DNA of 64,000 nucleotides from Acinetobacter schindleri CIP 107287 (GCF_000368625.1 NZ_KB849576.1:722797-786796); one strand, 5' to 3'; counted from the first letter of the stretch, positions 46,654-56,779 are shown. Notes: generated by a model not told the origin, from the letters alone. A program made the numbers and translations.

Positions 46654-47325
46654 ATGAGTCTATATGCAACCCAAGATGAGAAAAAGCAAGCTGCAGCAAA
46701 AGCTGCGTTAAAGCACTTACCAAAAGGGGGCATTTTAGGCGTCGGTACTGGGAGTACTGTTAACTTCTTGATCGAACTTTTGCCTGAACTTCAATTGGAA
46801 GCAGCAGTTGCAAGTTCTGAAGCCACTGCACAACGCCTTAAAAAATTAGGCATTGAAGTTGTCGATATGAATAGCGTAGGCGGTCTGGATGCCTATGTCG
46901 ATGGTGCGGATGAAATCGACCGCCATATGCACATGATCAAAGGTGGCGGTGCTGCGCTGACACGTGAAAAAATTGTTGCATCTATTGCGAAAAAATTCGT
47001 TTGTATCGTCGATGATTCTAAGTGGGTGGAACAGTTAGGTCGTGAATTTCCGCTTCCTGTAGAAGTGATTCCAATGGCACGTTCTGCAGTCGCACGTAAA
47101 ATTGTTGCTTTAGGGGGGGACCCTGCGTACCGTGAAGGTGTAGTCACCGATAACGGTAATGTAATTTTGGATGTTTATAACTTAAATATTTTGAATGCAT
47201 TAGAGTTAGAAAAAACTTTGAATGACATTCCAGGTGTTGTTTGTAACGGTATCTTTGCATTAAATAAAGCTGATATTGCTGTGGTTGCTACTGATAACGG
47301 TATTGAAGAGCGTACTGCGGTTTAA
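46654..47325 (+). CDS. rpiA: ribose-5-phosphate isomerase A
   Basis: Interconverts ribose 5-phosphate and ribulose 5-phosphate in the pentose phosphate pathway. From the ATG at 46654 it is 223 residues (E. coli RpiA 219); the TTG four codons earlier is possible but extends past the family start. The motifs [31 protein letters not shown] and the catalytic Glu in LTREK are intact. It is divergent from ilvA, as in other Acinetobacter. A GC-rich palindromic repeat follows immediately. Confidence 0.95.
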   Translation: MSLYATQDEKKQAAAKAALKHLPKGGILGVGTGSTVNFLIELLPELQLEAAVASSEATAQRLKKLGIEVVDMNSVGGLDAYVDGADEIDRHMHMIKGGGAALTREKIVASIAKKFVCIVDDSKWVEQLGREFPLPVEVIPMARSAVARKIVALGGDPAYREGVVTDNGNVILDVYNLNILNALELEKTLNDIPGVVCNGIFALNKADIAVVATDNGIEERTAV

Positions 47326-47330
47326 TTTTA

Positions 47331-47421
47331 AAATCTCCCCAAGCCCCTCTTTGAAAAAGAGGGGCCTTACTCCCTTCTTTGTTAAAGTTGAGTAGCACTG
47401 CTATGCAAGGGGGAGGATTCT
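47331..47421. repeat. palindromic GC-rich repeat (REP/MITE-like candidate)
   Basis: About 90 bp downstream of rpiA form a nested dyad. Outer arms ATCTCCCC and GGGGAGGAT match with one inserted base; an inner perfect hairpin CCCCTCTTT-GAA-AAAGAGGGG spans 47344-47364. The GC-rich arms stand out from the local sequence. The look is of an interspersed palindromic element; the hairpin may also act as the rpiA terminator. No second copy occurs in the window. Confidence 0.5.
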
Positions 47422-47436
47422 CATAAAAGAATAAAA

Positions 47437-48123
47437 ATGACCTTATCCGACTTACCTGAAATTCAAATTGTCCGAAATATTCGCTCAACACGTTTAAAGC
47501 TTCGTGTGGATGGTACTCAAATTCGCCTGACTGCACCCGTATTTTGCACAAAAAAACAAATCCAGAATTTTATTAATGATGCCGAAAGCTGGTTACTCAA
47601 AACCTGGCAATCCCAGCAGGAAAAAATACAAAGTGTTGATCGTAGTTTACCTGCTAGCTTGCAGCTATTTAATCTGAATCAGCCAATATCAGTTCAATAC
47701 CAGGCCCAGAAGCATAATTTTATTCTGGATCATGGAAACTATATGCTCTATATCAGTGATCGAAATCCTGAAAGCTACTTAAAAGCTTTTGTAATTGCCT
47801 ATGCCAAACAACAGTTACCGATTTATCTTGAACAGGTTAGTCTGGAAACAGGATTATCTTTCAATGTCTGTAATATCCGCCAGCCGAAAACCCGTTGGGG
47901 CAGCTGTTCTGCCAGACATAACATTATGCTGAATAGCGGTATTATTCTGTTTCCTGAAAATATCGTCCGTTATCTCTGCGTGCATGAACTGGCACATACC
48001 CGGCATTTTGATCATAGCCCGCATTTTTGGACTGAAGTGGCCCGGCATGATTCAGACTATCTAATCCATCGAAAAATATTGAAAAACACTGCAATGCCAT
48101 GGTGGTGGGTCAGTCAGAATTAA
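47437..48123 (+). CDS. YgjP-like (DUF45) zinc metallopeptidase
   Basis: A 228-residue protein of the YgjP/DUF45 family, Wss1/SprT-like zinc peptidases. The zinc motif is complete: H183-E184-x-x-H187 in VHELAHTRHFDHSPHFW, with a third His in the DHSPHFW part, and the characteristic KTRWGSCS block precedes it by about 30 residues. No signal peptide. The N-terminus is a small beta-rich domain (about 1-80). Proteins of this fold are linked to DNA-protein crosslink repair or protein quality control, but the YgjP group is largely uncharacterised. The gene ends 14 bases before an IS element. Confidence 0.82.
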   Translation: MTLSDLPEIQIVRNIRSTRLKLRVDGTQIRLTAPVFCTKKQIQNFINDAESWLLKTWQSQQEKIQSVDRSLPASLQLFNLNQPISVQYQAQKHNFILDHGNYMLYISDRNPESYLKAFVIAYAKQQLPIYLEQVSLETGLSFNVCNIRQPKTRWGSCSARHNIMLNSGIILFPENIVRYLCVHELAHTRHFDHSPHFWTEVARHDSDYLIHRKILKNTAMPWWWVSQN

Positions 48124-48137
48124 TGCAAGAATCATTG

Positions 48138-49053
48138 GACTTCTTTCATAAGTCATTTTTTACTCAGCTCCAAATTATAGATTCCCGCGATTAAACTAAA
48201 TCTTAATCCTAGTCTTTTGCCTCTGTTACGATATCGCTCGGCAAGGATTTTGAAGGTTTTCAAACTGCCAAATACATGCTCAATCCCAATTCTTCTTTTA
48301 TTGATTTCCTGATTGTAAGGTTTTAGCTCGGGATCTAGTTTGCAGCGTTTTTTTTGCTTTTAATGGCAATAAGCTATTTGGATACACTGTATAGATCCCT
48401 TGATAACCCTTATCTGCAAGGATAAAGGCGCCTGCAGGAATCTGATTCAAGTTGCGTTTGAAAAGCTCGAAATCATGTACAGCACCACGACTCGTGCATA
48501 AACTCAGAATTTTCTGAGTTCTATAATGAATGATGGCTTGAACTTTGAAGGTATGTGTTTTCTTTTTGCCACTATAGCTTTTTTTCTGTTTTTTTAGGCC
48601 TTTGTATTGGAATTTCTGTGGCATCTACGATCACTACATTCCAGTCGATGCCTTCACCTTCGGGCAAGTTTTTCGGTAAATTAAATAGTTTAGACTGAAT
48701 CAGGCAGTCTTCAACATGACGGACGATTCTTGAGGCAGTCGGTTCTGAAACCCCATAACTCGTAGCAACGTGAAATAATGTCCGGTATTCACGCCAATAG
48801 CTCAGACAGAGTAAAACCTGATCTTCTACACTTAACTTAGATGGTCTACCTTTAGCAGGGACATGCATTTTCAGTTGTTCAACCATTAAATCAAAGGTTG
48901 ACCATGAGATGCAGGTGTATCGCTTAAACTGTGTTTCAGAAAGCTTCTTTGAATCGATGTATTTCATCCGCAGATTATGCACGAATGCCAAGAAATCCGG
49001 AGTGCAAATATTAACCAAAAAGAAGATCGTTTTTTGATTTATGAAAGAGATCT
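48138..49053 (-). mobile_element. IS5-family (IS427-like) insertion sequence, decayed
   Basis: A ~0.92-kb element bounded by imperfect 18-bp terminal inverted repeats: GACTTCTTTCATAAGTCA at 48138-48155 and the complement of GATCTCTTTCATAAATCA at 49036-49053, matching at 15 of 18 positions. The length and two-frame transposase fit the IS427 group of IS5. No clear target-site duplication can be read, so the ends are good to a few bases. It lies between the metallopeptidase gene and a small membrane protein gene without breaking either. Confidence 0.8.
48153..48967 (-). pseudogene. IS5-family DDE transposase, two frames plus a disabling frameshift
   Basis: Frame A (48572-48967, ~131 residues from MKYIDSKKLSETQ) holds a helix-turn-helix-like N-terminus and the first catalytic Asp (VIVDATEIPIQRP). 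It meets frame B at two A7 runs (minus-strand sense; 48579-48585 and 48589-48595) with an A-AAA-AAG slippery heptamer, typical programmed -1 slippage. Frame B carries the second Asp (ILADKGYQG) but leaves frame at an A8 run (48348-48355), where one A too many gives an early stop at 48298. The expected C-terminus, RRIGIEHVFGSLKTFK with the catalytic Glu, is still readable in the next frame to 48153. Confidence 0.78.
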
Positions 49054-49080
49054 AATGATAACGATAAATTAGAACTCCTC

Positions 49081-49449
49081 ATGATGCGGTTAATCCTCAC
49101 AATTTTAATTTTTATAGTCTCGCTTCCTGCGCTGTTTTTTTACGGACTATTTTTATACAGTATTTTTTTCCCAAGTTTACCCATGGATTATCCTTTAACC
49201 GTCAAATTTTTTATGCTGACAGGAGTGCTCGCGTGGGGAATGCTATTTTATATGGCTATTTTATGGATTAAAAATCGTCAAATACCTAAAGAATTTTCAG
49301 CCAGTACAACACTATTGGCCATTTTAGGGTTAATTCCATTTATGATTCGACTAGACGCCATTATGTTTTTGGCATTACCTGCTTTCTTATTTGTAATTTA
49401 TCTTTGTCATTATAGTTGGTCTACTCCAGTAACGACCAAACACACATAA
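49081..49449 (+). CDS. small four-helix membrane protein of unknown function
   Basis: A 122-residue protein, almost entirely hydrophobic, with four predicted membrane helices (about 4-28, 42-64, 78-95 and 97-113). No motif is recognised. It starts 28 bases past the end of the IS element, so the insertion may have displaced its promoter. The ATG at 49081 is followed at once by a second in-frame ATG; neither has a strong ribosome binding site. Codon use is normal for the window, so it is probably a real gene. Confidence 0.55.
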   Translation: MMRLILTILIFIVSLPALFFYGLFLYSIFFPSLPMDYPLTVKFFMLTGVLAWGMLFYMAILWIKNRQIPKEFSASTTLLAILGLIPFMIRLDAIMFLALPAFLFVIYLCHYSWSTPVTTKHT

Positions 49450-49588
49450 AGGTGTTTCAATCTTATCTTTAAACATGCATTTCAAAATATATAAAAAATC
49501 AGCATTCCTCAGTGAAAGAGTTTAGAAAACGTGAACTTCCTGTCATACTACCTGGCATAAAGGAAACATCTAGTTAGAGGTAATTATC

Positions 49589-50638
49589 GTGATTTCAGTG
49601 GGTATTGTGGGTGGCACAGGTTATACAGGCGTTGAACTTTTACGTCTATTACTGCGACATCCAAACGTTAGCGTCAAAGCACTGACATCACGTACCGAAG
49701 CAGGTCGCCGTGTAGACGATATGTTCCCAAGCCTGCGTGGTCATACTGATCTTGAATTTTCTGATCTCAGCCTTGATTTATTAAAATCTTGTGATGTCGT
49801 ATTTTTTGCGACACCACATGGCGTTGCGATGAAACATGCAGAAGAACTGCTAGCTGCAAATACCAAGGTAATTGACCTTGCCGCAGATTTCCGTTTACAG
49901 AATTTGGCACAGTTTGAAAAATGGTATGGCATGCAACATGCTTGTCCATCTATATTACAAAATTCTGTATATGGTCTGTCTGAACTGAATCGTGACAAGA
50001 TCAAACAGGCGAATGTGATTGGTAACCCGGGTTGTTATCCAACAACCGTGCAGCTGGGCCTTGCACCAGTATTAAAATCTGCGGAAGCCTTAGTGAAACC
50101 TGAAAGTATTATTATTGATGCTAAATCAGGGGTTTCAGGTGCAGGCCGTAAAGCCAGCCTAGGCATGATCTATTCTGAAAATGCAGATAACTTTAAAGCT
50201 TATGGCGTAGCAGGTCACCGTCATCATCCTGAGATTGTAGAAGCGTTAGAAAATATCTCAGGTCAAAAAGGTGTATTTGACCATATTTTATTTGTACCAC
50301 ATCTGGTGCCAATGATTCGCGGTATGCTGTCAACTATTTACATTGACCTGACTGAAGCAGGCCAGATAGCAGATTTGCAGGCACTCTATGAACAGTTCTA
50401 TGCCAATGAACAGTTCGTTGATGTCATGCCATCAGGCAGTTCGCCAGAAACCCGTTCAGTACGTGGTGCCAATGAACTCCGTATTGCACTGTACAAGCCT
50501 CAATCAACGAAACTGGTTATTCTGGTAGCACAAGATAACCTAGTGAAAGGTGCAGCAGGTCAGGCGGTACAGAATATGAACCTGATGTTTGGCTTTGCTG
50601 AAAACGCTGGCTTGCAAAACATTGCTTTATTACCATAA
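49589..50638 (+). CDS. argC: N-acetyl-gamma-glutamyl-phosphate reductase
   Basis: Third enzyme of arginine synthesis, reducing N-acetylglutamyl phosphate with NADPH. The 349 residues show the Rossmann [17 protein letters not shown] at the N-terminus, catalytic C149 in GNPGCYPT and the His-rich GHRHHPEI block near 209-216. It starts with GTG, supported by AGAGG nine bases upstream. It is not next to other arg genes except argF 6 kb away on the other strand, so arginine genes are scattered here. Confidence 0.95.
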   Translation: MISVGIVGGTGYTGVELLRLLLRHPNVSVKALTSRTEAGRRVDDMFPSLRGHTDLEFSDLSLDLLKSCDVVFFATPHGVAMKHAEELLAANTKVIDLAADFRLQNLAQFEKWYGMQHACPSILQNSVYGLSELNRDKIKQANVIGNPGCYPTTVQLGLAPVLKSAEALVKPESIIIDAKSGVSGAGRKASLGMIYSENADNFKAYGVAGHRHHPEIVEALENISGQKGVFDHILFVPHLVPMIRGMLSTIYIDLTEAGQIADLQALYEQFYANEQFVDVMPSGSSPETRSVRGANELRIALYKPQSTKLVILVAQDNLVKGAAGQAVQNMNLMFGFAENAGLQNIALLP

Positions 50639-50713
50639 AAAACGTATTACAACTTCACACACATTTGAATTTCGATTTAAATGTGTGTCTTGAAAAAGAT
50701 AGAAGAGATGACA

Positions 50714-51463
50714 ATGCCGAATAATGAACCTCACGATCTGACCACAGATGACAAGAAGAAAATGCCATTTCTGAAAGGGAACACGCCACTTGCGATAGGT
50801 GCTGCAATTCTGGTACTGAGTAGTGGTTTACTTGGCTATTCGATAGGTCATCGTCAAGGTCTGACTGTTGTAGGTTTTGAGGCGGATGCTGAACAGCTGG
50901 TTGAAGTCGTACAAAAGCAGAAAGCCAGTCTGGAAACACTGAATAAAACCCTGAATACAGCAACGCAGGAACGTGATCTGGCAGTAAGTAATGCCAATGA
51001 CCTGTATCTTGCGATGAATAAAACCCGTGATGAATATACGCAGGCAGAAAGCCTAGCGACCTTATATCGTGAAGTACTGCGTCAGCGTGGTGGTATGCCT
51101 TTATCTGTTCAGCACTTGGCAGTAAAGCCTCTGCCTGAAAATGCCTTTGAATACCAGCTTGATCTGATTCAGGTAAGTCCAAGCAAGGGGCGTGTTTCCG
51201 GTTCGGTTGAATTGCGCCTGATTCGGGAAACTGAAATTTTAATTGTGCCTTTGGCAGATAAAAACTTCAATTTCGAAAATTATGAACGTCTGACTGGTCG
51301 TTGGACAATGCCGAAAGGTTTTGTACCAGAATTTATAGAAGTTCGACTGACTGGTACAAGCAAGCCTGTTACCCGCCGTTTTAGCTGGAGTAAGGGCGAG
51401 GCAATTGAAAATCAATCTGCATTCCTGTCAGAGATTCCTCAGACAGAAGCCAATGCAAACTAA
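50714..51463 (+). CDS. inner-membrane protein with coiled coil, unknown function
   Basis: A 249-residue protein: a charged cytosolic N-terminus (about 1-22), one membrane helix (about 25-45, LAIGAAILVLSSGLLGYSIG), a coiled coil (about 60-125) and a beta-rich periplasmic C-terminal domain (about 130-235). The architecture resembles proteins near argC in pseudomonads, possibly the DUF6776 family, which I cannot verify. The ATG at 50714 has AGAAGAG six bases before it; in-frame starts at 50681 and 50708 fit the ribosome site less well. Lies between argC and clpS on the same strand. Confidence 0.6.
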   Translation: MPNNEPHDLTTDDKKKMPFLKGNTPLAIGAAILVLSSGLLGYSIGHRQGLTVVGFEADAEQLVEVVQKQKASLETLNKTLNTATQERDLAVSNANDLYLAMNKTRDEYTQAESLATLYREVLRQRGGMPLSVQHLAVKPLPENAFEYQLDLIQVSPSKGRVSGSVELRLIRETEILIVPLADKNFNFENYERLTGRWTMPKGFVPEFIEVRLTGTSKPVTRRFSWSKGEAIENQSAFLSEIPQTEANAN

Positions 51464-51482
51464 AGTGTGAAATGTAAATCTT

Positions 51483-51896
51483 ATGCCTAGCAACAAGCGT
51501 CATATTTGTTTAAGTGAAATCAAGAACTCTTTTAATCAGTCCGGGGTGGTTGACTGGCACATAAGCCCACGCTTGGCAAACGACCCTTTTCATGACGAAG
51601 ATGCTGATATTACAGTACAAACAGCACCGCCAGAGTTGAAGCGTCCACCGATGTATGCGGTGGTATTGATGAATGACGATTACACCCCAATGGAGTTTGT
51701 AATTGAAATTTTACAACAATACTTTGCAATGAATCTTGACCAAGCTACGCAAGTAATGCTAACTGTACATTATGAAGGAAAAGGTGTTGCTGGCGTCTAT
51801 CCAAGAGACATTGCGGAAACGAAAGCGAACCAGGTCAATAATTACGCTCGATCACAAGGTCATCCTTTACTTTGCCAGATAGAGCCTAAAGATTAA
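51483..51896 (+). CDS. clpS: ClpAP adaptor protein ClpS
   Basis: Adaptor that binds N-degrons (Leu, Phe, Tyr, Trp N-termini) and hands them to ClpA. The core matches the family: [20 protein letters not shown] (about 58-77, with the N-degron-binding NDD), the [23 protein letters not shown] block with the His, and the PLLCQIEP end. At 137 residues it is about 30 longer than E. coli ClpS (106), the excess being a polar N-terminal extension; no ATG inside the extension offers a shorter start. Ten bases upstream of clpA, as is standard. Confidence 0.95.
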   Translation: MPSNKRHICLSEIKNSFNQSGVVDWHISPRLANDPFHDEDADITVQTAPPELKRPPMYAVVLMNDDYTPMEFVIEILQQYFAMNLDQATQVMLTVHYEGKGVAGVYPRDIAETKANQVNNYARSQGHPLLCQIEPKD

Positions 51897-51905
51897 GGGG
51901 GTTGC

Positions 51906-54182
51906 ATGCTCAGTCGTCAATTAGAAGTATCACTACGTTTGGCTGTTAGCATGGCTCGTCAAAAGAGACATGAGTTTCTGACAGTAGAACATTTATTATT
52001 GGCTTTACTCGACAACGATTCTGCCGTGAATGCCCTTAAAGCATGCGGTGCAGACATTATTGTGCTGCGTAAAGAACTTGAAGAATACGTAGAACAACAC
52101 ACTCCAAAACTCGGCGAAAATAACGATCAGGCACCTCATCCGACTGAAAGTTTTGACCGGATCCTGCAGCGTGCCATTTTCCATGTACAGTCAAGTGGTG
52201 GAGACCGTACGGTAGAAGGTGCGGACATTCTAGTTGCGATGTACTCAGAGCGTGATTCGTTTGCAGTGTATCTGCTGAAACGTCATCAGATTAACCGTTT
52301 AACCTTGACTCAATATTTGTCGCATGGCACCCGCAAGGAAGAAGTGCAGAACGAAGAAGAAATTGAGGAACTGGACGGCGAAACCGGTTCATCGAATGCT
52401 TCAGGTCCACTGGATCTTTATACCACTAACCTGAATCACGAAGCGCAAAAAGGTAAAACTGATCCATTAATTGGTCGTGAAAAAGAAATTGAGCGTGCTG
52501 CACAAATTCTTTGTCGTCGCCGTAAAAATAATCCGTTGCTGGTCGGTGATCCGGGTGTGGGTAAAACATCCATTGCTGAAGGTCTGGCTTGGCTGATTGT
52601 CAATGGTAAAGCCCCTAAACCACTAGAAAATGCCGAAATCTATAGTCTGGATATCGGTGCACTGGTGGCAGGAACCAAATACCGTGGTGACTTCGAAAAA
52701 CGTCTGAAACAACTTCTCAATGCCTTGAAGAAAAAACCGGATGCAGTGCTGTTCATTGATGAGATTCATATGATCATCGGTGCAGGTTCCAGTATGGGTA
52801 GTACCATGGATGCTTCGAACCTGATTAAGCCAGCACTGGCAAATGGTTCATTGCGTTGCATAGGTTCAACCACATTCCAGGAATACCGTCAGGTCTTTGA
52901 AAAAGATCATGCTTTATCACGTCGTTTCCAGAAAATTGATGTGAATGAGCCTTCCATCTCTGAAACTATTGATATTTTACGTGGTCTGAAATCTAAGTTT
53001 GAAGATTTCCATCATGTTCAATATGAAGATCAGGCTTTGGTATCAGCGGTAGAACTATCAGCGAAGTTTATTAATGACCGTTTCTTGCCAGATAAAGCCA
53101 TTGATGTGATCGATGAAGCGGGTGCGCAACGCCGTTTAAAAGCCGAGCAAGACGACAGCCTGATTACGGTAGAAAATATCGAAGACATCGTGTCGAAAAT
53201 TGCCCGTATTCCACCAAAAACAGTTTCTAAAGATGACAAGACTGTATTAGAAAATCTTGAGCGTGATTTGAAACGTGTGGTCTTCGGTCAGGATGAAGCC
53301 ATTGAAGCACTCGGTTCCGCAATCAAGCTGTCTCGGGCAGGCCTGAAATCTCCAGATAAGCCAGTCGGTAGTTTTGTCTTTGCCGGTCCAACGGGTGTCG
53401 GTAAAACTGAAGTCACCAAGCAATTGGCGAAACTGATGGGCGTGGAGCTGGTTCGTTTCGATATGTCTGAATATATGGAACGTCATGCGGTATCCCGTCT
53501 GATTGGTGCACCTCCAGGCTATGTTGGTTTTGACCAAGGTGGTTTGTTGACCGATGCGATTCATAAGAATCCGCATTGTGTATTACTACTCGATGAAATC
53601 GAAAAGGCACATCCGGATGTATTTAACCTGTTGCTGCAAATTATGGATCATGGCTCGTTGACTGATAACAATGGTCGTAAATCAGACTTCCGTAATGTGG
53701 TGCTTGTACTGACTACTAATATTGGCGCTGAAAGTATTTCACGTGTCAGTATCGGTTTCATGGAACAAGACAACAGCAATGACAATCAGGAAGCCATGAA
53801 AAAAGCATTCTCGCCTGAGTTCCGTAACCGTTTGGATGGCGTGATTCAGTTTAAAGCATTGCCAAATACGATCATTGAAAACGTGGTTGATAAGTTCCTC
53901 ACTGAACTTCAAGCACAACTGGATGAGAAAAAAGTCATTCTTGAAGTGGATCAATCTGCACGTGAATGGATGGCTGAAAATGGTTACGATCGATTGATGG
54001 GCGCGCGTCCAATGCAGCGTTTGATTCAGGAGCATCTGAAAAAACCATTGGCAGAAATGATTCTGTTTGGTGAGCTGGCAGATAATGGCGGTAATGTTGC
54101 TGTATCTGTGAAGAAAGAAAATGGCAAAGCTGTAGGCTTGAAACTTGAAGTGTTTGAAGATCAGACTGCTGAACCAGCCTAA
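51906..54182 (+). CDS. clpA: ClpA, ATP-dependent unfoldase of ClpAP protease
   Basis: AAA+ unfoldase that threads substrates into ClpP. The 758 residues equal E. coli ClpA in length: N-domain (about 1-145), AAA1 with Walker [10 protein letters not shown] and FIDEIHMI, the linker, AAA2 with GPTGVGKTE and [12 protein letters not shown], sensor-2 GARPMQR near the C-terminus. A tripeptide IGF-like ClpP-binding loop is expected in AAA2 (VSIGFMEQD is seen). Coupled to clpS. A strong terminator follows. Confidence 0.97.
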   Translation: MLSRQLEVSLRLAVSMARQKRHEFLTVEHLLLALLDNDSAVNALKACGADIIVLRKELEEYVEQHTPKLGENNDQAPHPTESFDRILQRAIFHVQSSGGDRTVEGADILVAMYSERDSFAVYLLKRHQINRLTLTQYLSHGTRKEEVQNEEEIEELDGETGSSNASGPLDLYTTNLNHEAQKGKTDPLIGREKEIERAAQILCRRRKNNPLLVGDPGVGKTSIAEGLAWLIVNGKAPKPLENAEIYSLDIGALVAGTKYRGDFEKRLKQLLNALKKKPDAVLFIDEIHMIIGAGSSMGSTMDASNLIKPALANGSLRCIGSTTFQEYRQVFEKDHALSRRFQKIDVNEPSISETIDILRGLKSKFEDFHHVQYEDQALVSAVELSAKFINDRFLPDKAIDVIDEAGAQRRLKAEQDDSLITVENIEDIVSKIARIPPKTVSKDDKTVLENLERDLKRVVFGQDEAIEALGSAIKLSRAGLKSPDKPVGSFVFAGPTGVGKTEVTKQLAKLMGVELVRFDMSEYMERHAVSRLIGAPPGYVGFDQGGLLTDAIHKNPHCVLLLDEIEKAHPDVFNLLLQIMDHGSLTDNNGRKSDFRNVVLVLTTNIGAESISRVSIGFMEQDNSNDNQEAMKKAFSPEFRNRLDGVIQFKALPNTIIENVVDKFLTELQAQLDEKKVILEVDQSAREWMAENGYDRLMGARPMQRLIQEHLKKPLAEMILFGELADNGGNVAVSVKKENGKAVGLKLEVFEDQTAEPA

Positions 54183-54196
54183 ATTCTACTCATCGT

Positions 54197-54228
54197 AAAA
54201 TAACCCGTGCTTGCACGGGTTATTTTAT
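54197..54228 (+). terminator. rho-independent terminator of clpA
   Basis: Perfect 14-bp stem AAAATAACCCGTGC/GCACGGGTTATTTT with a 2-base loop. Confidence 0.9.
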
Positions 54229-54284
54229 TTCTTTATTGCTATGATCTGATCAAGATTTATTGCCTGGCTAAGATTTAACAAGAT

Positions 54285-54638
54285 ATGGAATTTCAGTTCA
54301 CTAAACTTATTACGACTTTTTGTCTGTTCCTGGTCACGGCGGTGATGGAAATTCTAGGCTGTTATTTTCCCTATCTGATTTTGAATCAGGGAAGAAGTCA
54401 CTGGTTATGGATTCCGACAGCTCTGGCTTTGGCGGCCTTTGTCTGGCTATTAACTTTGCATCCCGCTGCTTCAGGCCGGATCTATGCAGCTTATGGTGGT
54501 ATCTATATCTTTACTGCTTTGATGTGGTTGCGTTTTGTAGATCAGATCAGCCTGTCTCGATGGGATTTGCTTGGTGGTGCAGTGGTGATATTGGGGGCGC
54601 TGATTATTATCATGCAACCCCAAGGTTTAATCCGTTGA
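54285..54638 (+). CDS. ynfA: YnfA-family (UPF0060) small membrane protein
   Basis: A 117-residue inner-membrane protein with four helices, matching the YnfA/UPF0060 family, which is small-multidrug-resistance-like in topology. The family's hallmarks VMEILGCYFPYL near residue 20, LHPAASGRIYAAYGG near 58 and LRFVDQISLSRWDLLG are all present. Some homologues export toxic compounds; the substrate here is unknown. Monocistronic, after the clpA terminator, with the opposite-strand hypothetical gene ending 18 bases past its stop. Confidence 0.88.
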   Translation: MEFQFTKLITTFCLFLVTAVMEILGCYFPYLILNQGRSHWLWIPTALALAAFVWLLTLHPAASGRIYAAYGGIYIFTALMWLRFVDQISLSRWDLLGGAVVILGALIIIMQPQGLIR

Positions 54639-54656
54639 TTTACTTCCTGTAGAAAC

Positions 54657-55133
54657 TTAGTTCCCTTTACAGTCCTTCTGCGATATTTCAACGTCATAAG
54701 ATCGAGTAGTGGAACTCAGTTCTAGCATCACTTTATAGGGATTTTCTAACTGATAACGGTGCTCAAAAAAAATACCGCAATTTTGTAATAAGTTTTTGCG
54801 GATAAGTTGAGTCACTTCCTTAGGACCTAGATCTTTTTCAAACTGGGCAAAGTCTGGAGTAATAATTAAACCTTTTAGTTCGGTCTTATTAGCAGTGAGT
54901 TTCAGTTGTTCAATAATCGTATTGTGATCAATTTGCAGGGGCAAAGTTTTAGAATCTTCCGCACTTAATACAGCCAGCATTTCATTGAGTTCTGCTTTTT
55001 TCTTGATTTTAAATTTTGAATCAATGATCTGTTGCTGTTGCAGGTATTGATCAAATTCGGAAGCATGAACCTGACTACTAAGAAAACTAATGCCAAGGGT
55101 TAAAGCAGTGAATAGATTTATTTTATATTTCAT
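54657..55133 (-). CDS. secreted/periplasmic hypothetical protein
   Basis: A 158-residue protein of unknown function with a clear Sec signal peptide (about 1-24, cut after VHAS). The mature part is polar, with a Gln-rich start (YLQQQQIID), a Lys-rich helix and a beta-rich C-terminal half; two Cys (in QNCGIFF and QKDCKGN) could form a disulfide. No family recognised. Convergent with ynfA. Confidence 0.6.
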   Translation of the reverse strand: MKYKINLFTALTLGISFLSSQVHASEFDQYLQQQQIIDSKFKIKKKAELNEMLAVLSAEDSKTLPLQIDHNTIIEQLKLTANKTELKGLIITPDFAQFEKDLGPKEVTQLIRKNLLQNCGIFFEHRYQLENPYKVMLELSSTTRSYDVEISQKDCKGN

Positions 55134-55463
55134 TTAAGGCCACAAATTATTACTGTGTTTTGCGGATTATAAGAGCATGAATAAGATCTGTACGCAACTC
55201 TACCTTGGTTAATTCTCCTGCCTCCTCGGATTTCTTCTTTTTGCTTATTTTTAAATATTGAAGTTTAAAAGACTTTTTATGTGAAAAATCTATCAATAAT
55301 TACACTTTATTTTTTGTATGGGATTTCATCTAGGTTTATAGTCTTACACCTCCCCACGCAGCATACCGGTAAGTACGTAGGGTGCATGCAAAAATAATAT
55401 CTAAGTTTAAAGGCATAAAATATTGACCTATAAACAAGAAACTTCAATGATTTAAAAATAAGG
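55134..55463. other. intergenic region upstream of the KgtP-type gene
   Basis: About 330 bases without a supportable gene, AT-rich, bearing the divergent promoters of the secreted hypothetical gene and the symporter gene. A GC-richer patch near 55350-55390 contains an imperfect GCATACC/GGGTGCATGC dyad that might be a regulator site; no further reading is possible. Confidence 0.35.
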
Positions 55464-55473
55464 ATGTCATATT

Positions 55474-56766
55474 TTGAGTCAAGCTTATTCCAAGCAGGAA
55501 AAAAACAGTCGTATTAAAGGAATCGTCGGGGCAGCCTCCGGTAACCTGGTCGAATGGTTCGATTTTTATATCTATGCTGTATTTGCGGTTTATTTTACCA
55601 AGGCACTCACTGCACCAAATATGGACAGTTCAACTCAGGCAATTTATGTTTGGGGTGTATTTGCTGCCAGCTTCTTTATGCGTCCGATAGGTAGCTGGCT
55701 ATTTGGCCGTATTGCCGATAAACATGGCCGTAAAAAATCCATGGTCATTTCGATCTGTTTAATGGCCATCAGTTCATTCCTATTCGCAGCTTTACCAACT
55801 TATGAGCAGGTGGGTATGGCAGCACCATTCTTGCTGCTGCTGGTGCGTCTGTTACAGGGCTTATCAGTCGGTGGTGAATATGGCGCTGTTGCGACCTATA
55901 TGAGTGAGCTGGGTTTAAAAGGTCAGCGTGGATTTTTCTCATCTTTCCAATATGTGACCTTGACCGGTGGTCAGTTGCTGGCAAGTTTACTCGGGGTTAT
56001 TTTCCTGGGCTTTATGAGCGAACAACAGTTACTTGATGGTGGCTGGCGTATCCCGTTTGTGATTGGTGGTATTGCGGCAATTGTTTCTTTATTGGCACGT
56101 AGCCGTCTTGAAGAAACGCTATCTACGGAAGATAGTGATAAGGAAGATTCAGGTACACTTAAAGAATTGTTCAAGAACCATTGGAAAACATTCTTGCTGG
56201 TGGTTGGCTATACTTCAGCGGGTTCACTAAGCTTCTATGTAATTACGGTTTATTCAAAAACCTATTTAACCAATATCGGTATTGATCCAAAGACTGTCGG
56301 ATTTATTATGACGGCCTGTATCTTTATATTGATGATTGCACAGCCAGTTTTTGGTGCTTTGTCGGATCGAATTGGTCGTCGTACCTGTATGCTGCTGTTT
56401 AGTGGGTTGATGGCGATTGCGATTTATCCGGTCATGGCGGTCGGTATGCGGGTCTTCAGTGATACCCCAGTGATCGTTGCATTATTGCTGATTTTCCTGA
56501 TGATGTTACTGAGCCTCTATACCTCGATTGGCGGTATCGTAAAAGCAGAAATGTTCCCGCCACATGTACGAGCTTTAGGAGTAGGTTTCTCTTATGCAGT
56601 GGGTAATGCCGTCTTTGGTGGTTCAGCACCTTCGGTCGCATTACAATTTAAATCAGCAGGTATTGAAAATACCTTCTTCGTGTATGTCATTGTAATGCTG
56701 ATTGTATGTTTCTTCTGTAGCTGGCAATTACCGAAAGAACCAAAATATTTAAAAGATGATCATTAA
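55474..56766 (+). CDS. kgtP: MFS metabolite:H+ symporter, alpha-ketoglutarate permease type
   Basis: Twelve-helix major facilitator of the MHS subfamily, closely resembling E. coli KgtP, which imports 2-oxoglutarate with H+. Seen are ASGNLVEWFDFYIYAVFAVYF near residue 21, the MFS signature GRIADKHGRKKSM in loop 2-3, RLLQGLSVGGEYGAVATYMSE and the second-half GALSDRIGRRTCML. The 430 residues match KgtP (432). The start is TTG, supported by AAGGA nine bases upstream; no in-frame ATG fits. Other dicarboxylates or aromatic acids remain possible substrates. Confidence 0.85.
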   Translation: MSQAYSKQEKNSRIKGIVGAASGNLVEWFDFYIYAVFAVYFTKALTAPNMDSSTQAIYVWGVFAASFFMRPIGSWLFGRIADKHGRKKSMVISICLMAISSFLFAALPTYEQVGMAAPFLLLLVRLLQGLSVGGEYGAVATYMSELGLKGQRGFFSSFQYVTLTGGQLLASLLGVIFLGFMSEQQLLDGGWRIPFVIGGIAAIVSLLARSRLEETLSTEDSDKEDSGTLKELFKNHWKTFLLVVGYTSAGSLSFYVITVYSKTYLTNIGIDPKTVGFIMTACIFILMIAQPVFGALSDRIGRRTCMLLFSGLMAIAIYPVMAVGMRVFSDTPVIVALLLIFLMMLLSLYTSIGGIVKAEMFPPHVRALGVGFSYAVGNAVFGGSAPSVALQFKSAGIENTFFVYVIVMLIVCFFCSWQLPKEPKYLKDDH

Positions 56767-56779
56767 TCTTTGAGCAATA

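Noticed and set aside
54320..54652. 110-codon frame overlapping ynfA in another frame
   Set aside because: The ynfA frame carries family motifs; the other is a shadow.
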